Positions 39,209 through 48,147 of a stretch of DNA of 64,000 nucleotides are shown piece by piece; the stretch's first letter is position 1, and each line of letters starts with the position of its first letter. The notes below the pieces were generated by a model. It was not told where the DNA came from, did no database searches, and saw nothing but the letters and a program-made list of their open reading frames with translations. Source of the stretch: Pediococcus pentosaceus (GTDB lineage: Bacteria > Bacillota > Bacilli > Lactobacillales > Lactobacillaceae); the NCBI RefSeq assembly GCF_001437285.1, contig NZ_JQBF01000005.1, positions 59,579-123,578 on the forward strand, in the 5' to 3' direction. Made by a program: the position numbers and the translations under genes.

Positions 39209-40321
39209 TTAATCTATATCTTGTTGAGTATTTACTGTACTTTCAGCATTTGAGCTTTCTAAGTCTTCTTTACTTTGTGAGCTTGCTGAATTAATTGTTT
39301 CGGTTGAATCTGCTGAACCACTGGTAGAATCGGCACTTTCACTATTTTGTGTCATTTGTTCCTGCTTTTTAGCTTTGCTACTAGATTCGGCACTTTTAGA
39401 CGATTCACTGGCTGCTTTAGCCTCATCTGTCCAACCGCTAGGTCTAGAAAAAGCTCCTACTTGTAAATCAACCATTCCCCGTTCTTTCATACTTGCTGAA
39501 ATTTCGGGGTAATACTTCATTTTTTTAGCAAATGTACTCATAATAGCGTACACTTGATTTCCATCATTCATGAAAAAATGTAGACGATCCTTAACATTTT
39601 TAGTCGGTGAAAAATCGACTTCTGCTACATCATTTTGAACACTATTTGGCATCTGGGCATATTCCTTCAAAAACTTTTTAAGTGTACTATTTTCTTGGAA
39701 ATTTCTGAAGATTGGGTAATCCGAACTTGGTTGACTAACACTCTTCCTAACAACCGAACCATCTTGTTTTACGGTGTAATAAGTCTTGTTTCTTATTACA
39801 TATCCCATGACCGCGTTTTCTTTAACTTTAATTTTAACTTTGCCACTCCATGAAATGGATACGGTAGCATCTTTGATGTCTGTATTTTTCTTTAAAAGAT
39901 TATTTTCAAATTTTCCTTCCTTAAATACGGAAGTTAAAATTACATCATTTTTTTTGATAGACACATTTTTTAAAATTTTAGCAGTGGAAACACGCTTATT
40001 ACCGCTTACACTAAATTTTTGAACTCGACTAATTGAAGAATAAAAATAACCAAAAAATAAGGCGATCACTATCAACGTACTTCCAATTAATATTCCCAGT
40101 TTTTGTCTGGAAAGCCGTTGTTCTTTTACTATTCTTTTGGTGCCTTTTTTATTTGATTTTTTAACCTTGTTTCGATTATTTCTTCTAAAAGAAGCTTGAG
40201 GTTCGCGTGGATTTTTCGAAGTGGCTTTGCGTTTCCGCTTAAATCTGCTTCTACTATTTGCATTATGTTCTTTTTGATATTTGGCCCACGGAGTTAATTC
40301 TTCATCCTTCTTCTTTTTCAT
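39209..40321 (-). CDS. divIB: Cell-division protein DivIB/FtsQ
   Basis: 370 residues. A long basic cytoplasmic N-terminus (1-74), one membrane helix at about 75-96, a POTRA domain (about 99-170, beginning VQKFSVSGNKRV), the beta domain, and a Ser/Glu-rich extracellular tail from about 305. DivIB forms the FtsL-DivIC-DivIB complex that regulates septal synthesis. It follows murG by 14 bases. Confidence 0.93.
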   Translation of the reverse strand: MKKKKDEELTPWAKYQKEHNANSRSRFKRKRKATSKNPREPQASFRRNNRNKVKKSNKKGTKRIVKEQRLSRQKLGILIGSTLIVIALFFGYFYSSISRVQKFSVSGNKRVSTAKILKNVSIKKNDVILTSVFKEGKFENNLLKKNTDIKDATVSISWSGKVKIKVKENAVMGYVIRNKTYYTVKQDGSVVRKSVSQPSSDYPIFRNFQENSTLKKFLKEYAQMPNSVQNDVAEVDFSPTKNVKDRLHFFMNDGNQVYAIMSTFAKKMKYYPEISASMKERGMVDLQVGAFSRPSGWTDEAKAASESSKSAESSSKAKKQEQMTQNSESADSTSGSADSTETINSASSQSKEDLESSNAESTVNTQQDID

Positions 40322-40335
40322 CTTACTACCTATAT

Positions 40336-41424
40336 CTACTTACTAACCGATTTCAAAACATCATAAAGATTTTCAGCAGCACGTGGTTGACCCATTTTCT
40401 TAGCGTTTTCTGCCATTACGTTTCGAAATTTCTGATCTAGCATCAATGTATCAAGCGTATTAATCAATGCTTCGGAAGTAAGATCACTTTCTTTGATAAT
40501 CTCTGCTGCATCATTATTAACCAGACTCATTGCATTTTTTGTTTGATGATCATTGGTTACATATGGGCTAGGAATTAAAATTGACGGTATTCCTAAAGAA
40601 GTAATTTCTGCTAAACTAGTTGCTCCAGCTCGCCCCACAATTACTTCCATATTGGAAAGAATTTCTGGCATATTTGCAATGTAAGGTAAAATAGCTATTT
40701 TGCCTTGATATTTAGCCAAATCAATATCTTTGGTTAAACGTTCGAAATGAACTCTTCCTGTTACAAATATTGTTTGATATGGACGTTCCATTAATTCTTC
40801 CAAGGTGTCGATAGTGACCTGATTAATCTTCTCAGCTCCACGGCTTCCACCAAAAATCAATACGGTAGGCACCTTATCGTCTAGACCAAATTGACTTAGT
40901 CCACTTGGTTTAATCTGTGCTACTTCAGTAGCGCGAGGATTACCAGTTAACACAACTTTCTTGGTAGGAAATTGACTTGCAGCCGCCTCAAACGAAATAG
41001 CAATTTTTTTAACGAACTTACTCAAAAACTTGTTGGTAACGCCAACCACACTATTTTGTTCGTGAATCACAGTAGGTACACCCATCATACTAGCTGCAAA
41101 TACAACCGCACCACTAACGTAGCCCCCCGTTCCCAAGACTACATCTGGTTTAAATTCCTTAACCATCTTACGCGCTTTAACCACGCTACTTAAGAAAAGT
41201 CCGATTGTCTTAAAATTTTCAAGTGAAAGTGAACGTTTGAATCCTTGGATATTTATGGTTTTAAAATCAATTCCACTGTCTGGGACAATTTTACTTTCTA
41301 ATCCCTTACTTGTACCAACGTACAAAATCTGTGAATCAGGTTCACTTTGTTTAACTTGTTTAATCAGTGCTAGGGCTGGATAAATATGTCCACCAGTTCC
41401 ACCACCAGAAACCATCAGTCTCAT
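40336..41424 (-). CDS. murG: Lipid II synthase MurG
   Basis: 362 residues, GT-B glycosyltransferase. G-loop GGGTGGH at 7-13 and the UDP-GlcNAc binding segment [18 protein letters not shown] in the C-terminal half. It transfers GlcNAc to lipid I on the inner face of the membrane. It lies four bases after murD. Confidence 0.96.
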   Translation of the reverse strand: MRLMVSGGGTGGHIYPALALIKQVKQSEPDSQILYVGTSKGLESKIVPDSGIDFKTINIQGFKRSLSLENFKTIGLFLSSVVKARKMVKEFKPDVVLGTGGYVSGAVVFAASMMGVPTVIHEQNSVVGVTNKFLSKFVKKIAISFEAAASQFPTKKVVLTGNPRATEVAQIKPSGLSQFGLDDKVPTVLIFGGSRGAEKINQVTIDTLEELMERPYQTIFVTGRVHFERLTKDIDLAKYQGKIAILPYIANMPEILSNMEVIVGRAGATSLAEITSLGIPSILIPSPYVTNDHQTKNAMSLVNNDAAEIIKESDLTSEALINTLDTLMLDQKFRNVMAENAKKMGQPRAAENLYDVLKSVSK

Positions 41425-41428
41425 TTAA

Positions 41429-42799
41429 TTATTCCCCTTTATGTAAATTTTGAACTGCTGCAATAAATTCGTCACCACGTTCTTCAAATGTTTTGTATTG
41501 ATCCCAACTAGCCGCTGCCGGTGAAAGTAAGATAATATCCCCTTCTTTACTATCTTGATACGCTATTTCAACCGATTCACTTACTCTAGAACTATCTTTA
41601 ATTACTGAAATACCGGCTTTTTGAGCTATTTTTTTGAATTTCTCAGCAGTTTCGCCATTAACAATAACTTCTTTTACATTTGGCTCTAAGTCTGGAATTA
41701 AACGATCTAAATCGTCATGTCGGTCTAATCCACCTGCAATTAATATCACTGGTTTTTTAAAAGAACGTAAGGCTACTTGGGTAGCTTCGATATCAGTTGC
41801 TTTAGAATCATTATAGAATTGACGCCCATTGAGGTTTTCAACATATTGAATTCGATGTTTTACTCCACCAAAAGTTGTCAAAACTTGTTTAATATGAGCT
41901 GTGCTGACTTTTTCGATTTTAGCTACTGCGATAGCGGCTAGTGCATTTTCGACATTTTGTTCACCAGGAATTCCAATTTCATCGGCTTCTATAATTAATT
42001 CATCTTTAAAATAAAGTTTGCCTTCAATTTCGTACGCACCGCTCTTAGTCAGTCCTTGACGTGAAAACGGAACTACTTTCGCCTGAGTTCTTTTAGCTAG
42101 TTCTTGCCATTCAGTATTATCCCAATTGATTACCAAGAAATCGTTCTTGGTCTGATTCTTAGTAATATTCATCTTGTCATTAACGTAGTTTTCACGTGTT
42201 TTGTGCCAGTCTAAGTGACTAGCAAAAATGTTATTCAAAACTGCAATATGTGGATGAAGTCGATCAATACCAGCTAACATAAAACTAGATAATTCCATCA
42301 CTATTTCATCTTCTGCAGTGGCCTTTTGAGCAACTGTTGTAGCAGGAACTCCAATATTTCCGGCAACATAAGCATGTTTTTTATTATCGTCAAGCATCAA
42401 TTGAATTAGCGTTGTTACGGTTGTTTTCCCATTACTTCCTGTAACCCCGATCAACTCACTATCCATTACCCAGTATGCTAATTCCGGTTCAGAAACAATT
42501 TTTATACCTCTGGCTTGGGCGTCGACTAGAACGGGATTCGTATAAGGAATGCCCGGATTTTTAACAATCAACTCAATTTTATTTTGACTTAAAATATTGG
42601 TTGGATGTTCCCCTAGTACCATCTGGATACCTTTGTTCTCAAGCTTTTCAATTAATTCTTGTGGCTGGTTAGCGTTAGCATCATTAACTAAAACATTTGC
42701 TCTTAATCTATGTAATAAAAGAGCGGCGCTTACTCCGCTCTTGGCCATTCCTAAAACTAGAACATTTTTATTTTCCAAATCTTCTACTGACTTCATCAT
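41429..42799 (-). CDS. murD: UDP-MurNAc-L-alanine:D-glutamate ligase
   Basis: 456 residues with the Mur-ligase ATP-binding motif GVTGSNGKTT at 118-127 and the late SKATDIEAT and LSPAAASWDQ segments. It adds D-Glu to the peptidoglycan precursor. The ATG at 42799 has GGGAG six bases upstream. It is ten bases after mraY. Confidence 0.96.
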   Translation of the reverse strand: MMKSVEDLENKNVLVLGMAKSGVSAALLLHRLRANVLVNDANANQPQELIEKLENKGIQMVLGEHPTNILSQNKIELIVKNPGIPYTNPVLVDAQARGIKIVSEPELAYWVMDSELIGVTGSNGKTTVTTLIQLMLDDNKKHAYVAGNIGVPATTVAQKATAEDEIVMELSSFMLAGIDRLHPHIAVLNNIFASHLDWHKTRENYVNDKMNITKNQTKNDFLVINWDNTEWQELAKRTQAKVVPFSRQGLTKSGAYEIEGKLYFKDELIIEADEIGIPGEQNVENALAAIAVAKIEKVSTAHIKQVLTTFGGVKHRIQYVENLNGRQFYNDSKATDIEATQVALRSFKKPVILIAGGLDRHDDLDRLIPDLEPNVKEVIVNGETAEKFKKIAQKAGISVIKDSSRVSESVEIAYQDSKEGDIILLSPAAASWDQYKTFEERGDEFIAAVQNLHKGE

Positions 42800-42809
42800 T
42801 AAAGACTCC

Positions 42810-43766
42810 CTATAAAATACTAATTAACGTAATTATGGATCCGATTAAACCAACTATCCAAAATACAATATCTACTTTCCATTCGCTCCAACCTAACATT
42901 TCAAAATGATGATGAATCGGACTCATTTTAAAAATACGATGTCCAGTTAATTTAAAAGAAAGTACTTGGAGAATAACACTTAAAGTTTCTAGTACAAAAA
43001 CAATCCCGATTAAAATCAATGATAATTCCTGATTTAAAAGAATTGAGACAGCTGCCAAAGCTCCCCCTAAGGCAAGAGATCCCATATCACCCATAAAAAT
43101 TTTAGCTGGTTTATGGTTAAAAACTAAGAATCCTAGCATTGAGCCCACTACTGCCATACAGAAAATCATTACTGGAATATTTTGTTGGTGAGCTGCAATA
43201 ATTGCATACGTTCCAAAAGCAATCGTCGATAATCCTGCTACTAATCCATCTAATCCATCTGAAAGATTTACGGCATTGGAAAATCCAGTTAACCAGAAAA
43301 TAACAAACAATGCATACCAGCCGCCTAGGTGCCAAATACCTAAGCCAGGGATATTTAATTGTAATGCCACTCCAGTCTCCTTAATCACTAGAAAGAAAAT
43401 TAGTCCTCCAATAATTTGTCCTAAAAGCTTTTGCCAAGCTTTAAAACCTTCATTTTGGCGCTTTAACAACTTAATACTATCATCCCAGCAACCAATCAAT
43501 CCAAATTCAACTAAAACAAAAAGTAACATTAAAAGGCTCACTTTTGCCCCGTGGAAAATCACACCAGTTACTAAACTAGCAATAATGATAGCAATGATAA
43601 ACACCATTCCACCCATGGTTGGTGTTCCAGATTTTTTTTGATGCCATTTAGGTCCCTCTTCACGAATCATCTGTCCTTCATTCCGGACTCTAAAGTAATT
43701 TATAAATTGGGGCATCCCCACTAATGTTACTAGCGCACCTAGTATTAAAGCTGTTCCATTAATCAT
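42810..43766 (-). CDS. mraY: Phospho-MurNAc-pentapeptide translocase
   Basis: 318 residues with about ten membrane helices. The catalytic Asp pair is D95-D96 ([10 protein letters not shown]), with [10 protein letters not shown] and the PIHHHFE motif further on. It makes lipid I. It is 16 bases after the PBP gene. Confidence 0.96.
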
Positions 43767-43782
43767 TTTTCTCTCCTAATCT

Positions 43783-45948
43783 CTACTTCTTAAGACTTAC
43801 AGTCATGGTCATGCCAGATTTTATTGGACCACCCTTGGCCACCGATTGCCCAGAAACAAAACCATTCCCGCTATATTTCACATCAATATCAAACATGTTA
43901 GCTAATTTTATAACATCATTTTTTGACCACCCTGTAAGATCAGGCATAGTTATGGTTCCACCAGTGTCTAAGATAATTCGTTGCCCCACTAGAATACTAC
44001 TTCCTGCACTCTCGGACTGTTCTTTAACAGTTTGCCCATTTCCTAATGTAACAACTGCCACATTCTTCTTACCCAATTCTTTTTTGGCTTCAGAAGCATC
44101 CTTGCCAACTAAATTAGGTACTTCAATTGAGCTGTCGAGCTTTGACTTATCAGTTTCCTTATCCTGTTCAAGGGCTTGTTTCATCACTGGACCAAATATT
44201 TCATCAAGTAATTGTGTGGCAGTTTTATCTTTGAGCACTGGCTTTTTCATCGTAATGTACATTATGTACTTAGGATTTTTGGCCGGGGCCATCCCAGCGA
44301 CTGAATACAGATAACTGTCATCGCCCATTGAATATCCTCCACTTGCATTCGCAACTTGGGCAGTACCTGTTTTAGCTGCAATTTTATAACCTTTAATTTT
44401 GAAGTTTGAGCCGATACCATATGGTTTGTATACTACATCCTCCATTAGTTTTCGAACCTTTTTAGCAGTACTAGCCTTAATTGGCCGTCCTACATCTTTT
44501 GTCTTCATTTTATAAGTTGTTTTACCAGTATTCGGATCAACTACCTTTTTGATAAATTGAGGCTTAACCATTTTTCCATTATTAGCAACTGCTGTAAAAC
44601 CTTGTAACATCTGGATTGCGGTCACATTGATTGCTTGACCGAAAGCTGTATTAGCTTGTTCAATCGGATAGTCGAATTGAATACTACCTTTAGATTCGCT
44701 TTCCAAACCAGAATTAGTGGATTGCAACAGTTTAAAACGATTAATGTATTTCTTCCATGTCTTAGCTCCCATATTTTGTTCTAAGTGAGCCATAGCGACG
44801 TTACTTGATAAGGCAAATCCTTTTGCGTAACTAATTACGCCCCACCCTTCTGTCTTCCAATCTGGAACAACTTTACCATCGATGGTATAGGTTCCAGAAC
44901 GATAAGTGGCATCCGAGTCAAAATTACCACTATCAATGGCCGCAGAAGTAGTAAAGATTTTCATGGTTGAACCTGGTTCAAAAGTATCCTGAACTAGCGC
45001 ATTATTCCATGCTTTAGAAAGTCCTTTTTTAGTTGAAGCATTAAAGGTTGGTCGTTGTGTTGTGGCTAAAATTGCTCCCGTTTTGGCATTCATAATTGTT
45101 GCGCTAATTGCCTGTGATTCCGATTCTGATTGAACCTTACTTACCACATTTTCCATGATGTTTTGTAAACGCTGGTCAATAGTAGTATAGATTGTGCTTC
45201 CGTCGCGTGCTGGACGCTCAGTCTGGGATCCTGGGAGCTGGTAGCCAAACTTATCTTTTTGCAACGATTGTTCACCATCAGTCCCCGTTAAAGTTTTGTT
45301 ACTCATTTTTTCAATTCCCATAACGCCAGAAAGTTGAGTCGCATCATTTTCCTTTTGTTGAGATTGTTGAGCAAATCCAATCAAATTTGAAGCAAAAGTT
45401 CCATTGGGATATAACCGAGCTTCAGATGAAACAAAGTTAATTCCGTTTAATTTTTCTTTTTCTATTTTTTCTTTAGTCGCCACAGAAATATTGCTTCCCG
45501 CATTTCCAAATTCAACTTGGAACGTTTTACTATTGCTGGGACTAAGAGTTTTTAAAGCCTTGTGATAGCTAATTGGTAGATATTTGCTAAGTACTTTAGC
45601 CGTCTTTTTCTTATTGGTGACATAAAGTGGCTTGTTATTTGCTCCTACCTGCTTCTTACTTACAACTGCGTAAACTGAATATGTACTTGTGTCTTCGGCA
45701 ATCGGATTGCCATTCGTATCTAAAATAGATCCTCTTTTGGCTTTAATTGTTTTATTATCGGTATACAAACGCTTTGCTTGACTACTTAAGTTAACACTTT
45801 CGACAGTGCCACTTACGGCAATATAAGAAAAGCGCCCAACAATAACTATAAATACTCCAATCACAATCAATAATAGCCATTTACCAAACATTTTCCGATT
45901 GTGTTGAGTTTCCGTAGTACCAGTTGTTCGCTTTTTTCGGTTCATCAT
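43783..45948 (-). CDS. pbpB: Division-specific class B penicillin-binding protein
   Basis: 721 residues. A membrane helix at about 22-45, a dimerisation domain, and the transpeptidase domain with STMK at 327-330 (catalytic S327), SSN at 381-383 and KTG at 526-528. Two PASTA domains follow from about 598 to the end. It is the PBP2B/FtsI partner of FtsW. Position between ftsL and mraY confirms the septal role. The start overlaps ftsL by four bases. Confidence 0.94.
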   Translation of the reverse strand: MMNRKKRTTGTTETQHNRKMFGKWLLLIVIGVFIVIVGRFSYIAVSGTVESVNLSSQAKRLYTDNKTIKAKRGSILDTNGNPIAEDTSTYSVYAVVSKKQVGANNKPLYVTNKKKTAKVLSKYLPISYHKALKTLSPSNSKTFQVEFGNAGSNISVATKEKIEKEKLNGINFVSSEARLYPNGTFASNLIGFAQQSQQKENDATQLSGVMGIEKMSNKTLTGTDGEQSLQKDKFGYQLPGSQTERPARDGSTIYTTIDQRLQNIMENVVSKVQSESESQAISATIMNAKTGAILATTQRPTFNASTKKGLSKAWNNALVQDTFEPGSTMKIFTTSAAIDSGNFDSDATYRSGTYTIDGKVVPDWKTEGWGVISYAKGFALSSNVAMAHLEQNMGAKTWKKYINRFKLLQSTNSGLESESKGSIQFDYPIEQANTAFGQAINVTAIQMLQGFTAVANNGKMVKPQFIKKVVDPNTGKTTYKMKTKDVGRPIKASTAKKVRKLMEDVVYKPYGIGSNFKIKGYKIAAKTGTAQVANASGGYSMGDDSYLYSVAGMAPAKNPKYIMYITMKKPVLKDKTATQLLDEIFGPVMKQALEQDKETDKSKLDSSIEVPNLVGKDASEAKKELGKKNVAVVTLGNGQTVKEQSESAGSSILVGQRIILDTGGTITMPDLTGWSKNDVIKLANMFDIDVKYSGNGFVSGQSVAKGGPIKSGMTMTVSLKK

Positions 45949-46331
45949 TTATTTACATTCCTTATATTCTCAGAGTTGAGAGAAAGGCCTGCCTTTTTAG
46001 CAATTTTGTTCAACCGACTTTGGTCAGACAATTGATTAATTTCCTGTTCCATAATCGTATTTTTACTTGATAAGGCCGTCGCTTTCTCTTGAGTTGTTTC
46101 AAGATTATGTTGTGCAGTAGATAATCCTATTTTACCAGAAACAACTGTTAGCATTAACCCCACTAGAATAAAACCACAAATTGTTATCAAAATCTTTTCA
46201 AATTTTGAAAGTGGTAATTGCCTAGCAGTTACAACCTCACGTGCTCTTTTTAATTCTTTTTCACTAATGCCCGTAATTACTGTGTCGTTAATTAATTTTG
46301 TTCTACGGCCAGCATAATTATTTTGAGCCAT
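45945..46331 (-). CDS. ftsL: Cell-division protein FtsL
   Basis: 128 residues: a cytoplasmic N-terminus of about 50, one membrane helix (ILITICGFILVGLMLTVV) and an extracellular leucine-zipper-like coiled coil. FtsL pairs with DivIC. It is identified mainly by topology and by its place between rsmH and the PBP gene. Confidence 0.88.
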   Translation of the reverse strand: MAQNNYAGRRTKLINDTVITGISEKELKRAREVVTARQLPLSKFEKILITICGFILVGLMLTVVSGKIGLSTAQHNLETTQEKATALSSKNTIMEQEINQLSDQSRLNKIAKKAGLSLNSENIRNVNK

Positions 46332-46346
46332 TGGCGTCTATCCCTT

Positions 46347-47291
46347 CTATAACTTTTCGATAATTCTTAGTTTTGCGCTATGTGATCTTCTGTTTTCTTC
46401 AAGTTCATCTTCAGAAGGAATAATCGGCTTCCTATTGATCAACTTGTATTTTGGTTTCATATCATCTGGGATAATTGGCAGTCCAGCCGGTAAATCACCA
46501 ATCTCAGTTTGTTCTTTAAACATTCTCTTTACTAACCGATCTTCTAATGATTGGAAAGTAATAACCGAAATACGTCCTGCTGGATTCAAAATTTGTAGGG
46601 CTTGTTCCAATGATTCTTCTAAAGCACCCAATTCATCATTAACCGCAATTCGAATGGCCTGGAAAATCTTTTTAGCAGGATGTCCACCCGTTCGCCTTGC
46701 TGCCGCCGGGATTGCGCTTTTAATTAAATCGGCTAGTTCACCAGTAGTTTCAATGGGCTTTTCTTCGCGAGTACTTTCAATTTTTCGAGCAACTTGCTTA
46801 GAATATTTTTCTTCTCCGTATCTAAAGAAAATTCGTACTAAATCGTTATAGCTCCATTCATTAACAACTTCTCTAGCATTCAATTTTTGAGTTTGATCCA
46901 TACGCATGTCTAAAGGAGCATCAAATCGATAACTAAATCCTCGTTCTGCATCGTCAAACTGGGGTGATGAAACGCCTAAATCGTATAAAACGCCATCAAC
47001 TCCATCAATCCCCAAGTGGTTTAATTCATTCTTTAAATTACGAAAATTTGATTTTACAAAAGTAACTTGTCCCTTAGCAACATATTCTGCTAAATTTTTT
47101 TGATTGTAATCAATTGCCGTTTGATCTTGGTCAAATGAATAGAGGTGACCATTTTCTCCCAACTTAGACAAAATTAGTCTACTATGTCCACCGCCACCTA
47201 GGGTGCAGTCTACATAAATACCATCTTCTTTTACATCTAAGCCGTTAACGGTCTCTTCTAAGAGAACCGTTGTATGTTTAAATTCCGTCAT
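46347..47291 (-). CDS. rsmH: 16S rRNA (cytosine1402-N4)-methyltransferase
   Basis: 314 residues. The SAM-binding motif is GGGGHS at 32-37 and the family's late RSHSAKLR is present. It methylates C1402 in the decoding centre. The ATG at 47291 is preferred to the GTG nine bases upstream, giving [15 protein letters not shown]. It lies six bases after mraZ. Confidence 0.95.
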   Translation of the reverse strand: MTEFKHTTVLLEETVNGLDVKEDGIYVDCTLGGGGHSRLILSKLGENGHLYSFDQDQTAIDYNQKNLAEYVAKGQVTFVKSNFRNLKNELNHLGIDGVDGVLYDLGVSSPQFDDAERGFSYRFDAPLDMRMDQTQKLNAREVVNEWSYNDLVRIFFRYGEEKYSKQVARKIESTREEKPIETTGELADLIKSAIPAAARRTGGHPAKKIFQAIRIAVNDELGALEESLEQALQILNPAGRISVITFQSLEDRLVKRMFKEQTEIGDLPAGLPIIPDDMKPKYKLINRKPIIPSEDELEENRRSHSAKLRIIEKL

Positions 47292-47296
47292 ATTTA

Positions 47297-47728
47297 TCAC
47301 AATCCAAAGTCAATTAAATTTTCGGCGATATCGTCGAAGTTTTCTTCAGTTTCTTCAATAGTTTCTTCCCAGCGGGCTTTATTCCATATCTCAACTCGAT
47401 TAGAAACCCCCACCAGGACACATTCTTTTTGTAATTCCGCATGTAATCTCAGTTTTTTAGGAATAATAATTCTTCCTTGCTTATCAAAATCACATTGGAC
47501 AGCATCTGCAAACATAAAACGTACAAATGCACGATTATTCTTCTTATTAGAAGGTAGTTGACTGAGCTTCTCCTCAACTAGACGCCATTCAGACAAAGGA
47601 TAGACAAATAAGCATCCATCCAGCCCTCTCGTAACAACAAAGTTGCTATCCAGTTGATCTCGAAATTTAGATGGAATGATTAGACGTCCTTTTGAATCAA
47701 GTGAATGCTCAAATTCACCCATGAACAT
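47297..47728 (-). CDS. mraZ: Transcriptional regulator MraZ
   Basis: 143 residues, the normal MraZ length, with two SpoVT/AbrB-like repeats: [13 protein letters not shown] near residue 12 and [12 protein letters not shown] in the second half. MraZ represses the division/cell-wall operon that starts with its own gene. The ATG at 47728 has GGAGG seven bases upstream; the longer frame would run through the operator. Three AAGTGG boxes upstream fit autoregulation. Confidence 0.95.
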   Translation of the reverse strand: MFMGEFEHSLDSKGRLIIPSKFRDQLDSNFVVTRGLDGCLFVYPLSEWRLVEEKLSQLPSNKKNNRAFVRFMFADAVQCDFDKQGRIIIPKKLRLHAELQKECVLVGVSNRVEIWNKARWEETIEETEENFDDIAENLIDFGL

Positions 47729-47758
47729 GAAACCGCCTCCGTCAACTAAATCTATAAC

Positions 47759-47795
47759 AATATTACCACTTCCCCCCACTTTCCACCACTTAAAA
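47759..47795 (-). promoter_or_regulatory. MraZ operator and mraZ promoter region
   Basis: Three AAGTGG boxes on the minus strand begin at 47791, 47781 and 47771, exactly ten bases apart, followed by TAATAT. This matches the repeated AAAGTG-type boxes bound by MraZ in other low-GC bacteria. Confidence 0.65.
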
Positions 47796-47908
47796 CCCGA
47801 ATGTTTTTCTTTTATTTGAAAAAAATTAACATACTTAGAAAAAGTATGAATTTATCAATAGTTCTTAGCCATAAAAGTAATCATTTCGAGGTGGGGATTT
47901 TTTCTAAT

Positions 47909-47937
47909 TTGCCTTAAAAATACACTTATTGTAAAAT
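47909..47937 (+). promoter_or_regulatory. Promoter of the DUF4044 micro-gene
   Basis: TTGCCT (47909-47914) and TAAAAT (47932-47937) with a 17-base spacer, about 33 bases before the start codon. Confidence 0.55.
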
Positions 47938-47970
47938 TATCCTAAGTCAATCAAGAAAGTAGTGTTTTGA

Positions 47971-48099
47971 ATGTATAATAAAAAGAAAAAGAAAAGCGGT
48001 TTACAAAAAACCATCATGATTTTTGTTTGGATTATGATTATCTTGACCTTGGGAAGTGTGCTTTACGCTCCTCTGGCTCAATTGTTTGGTGCAAATTAA
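47971..48099 (+). CDS. DUF4044-type small membrane protein
   Basis: A 42-codon ORF with a Lys-rich head (YNKKKKKSG) followed by one hydrophobic helix (MIFVWIMIILTLGSVLYAPL). The pattern and the place next to mraZ match the DUF4044 proteins of lactobacilli. Function is unknown. The ribosome binding site is weak (AAAGTAG), but a promoter upstream and a terminator 11 bases downstream support it as a real gene. Confidence 0.72.
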   Translation: MYNKKKKKSGLQKTIMIFVWIMIILTLGSVLYAPLAQLFGAN

Positions 48100-48110
48100 T
48101 CAGAATATAA

Positions 48111-48147
48111 AAAAAAGATTTAAGACAGATTGTCTTAAATCTTTTTT
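48111..48147. terminator. Bidirectional terminator, DUF4044 gene / ftsK
   Basis: A perfect 17-bp stem (48111-48127 with 48131-48147, 3-base loop) with A and T runs. The ftsK stop codon lies within it. Confidence 0.92.

Noticed and set aside
43276..43641. A 121-codon plus-strand frame
   Set aside because: It is antisense to mraY and has no family resemblance.
43805..44314. A 169-codon plus-strand frame
   Set aside because: It is antisense to the PASTA and late transpeptidase coding region of the division PBP.
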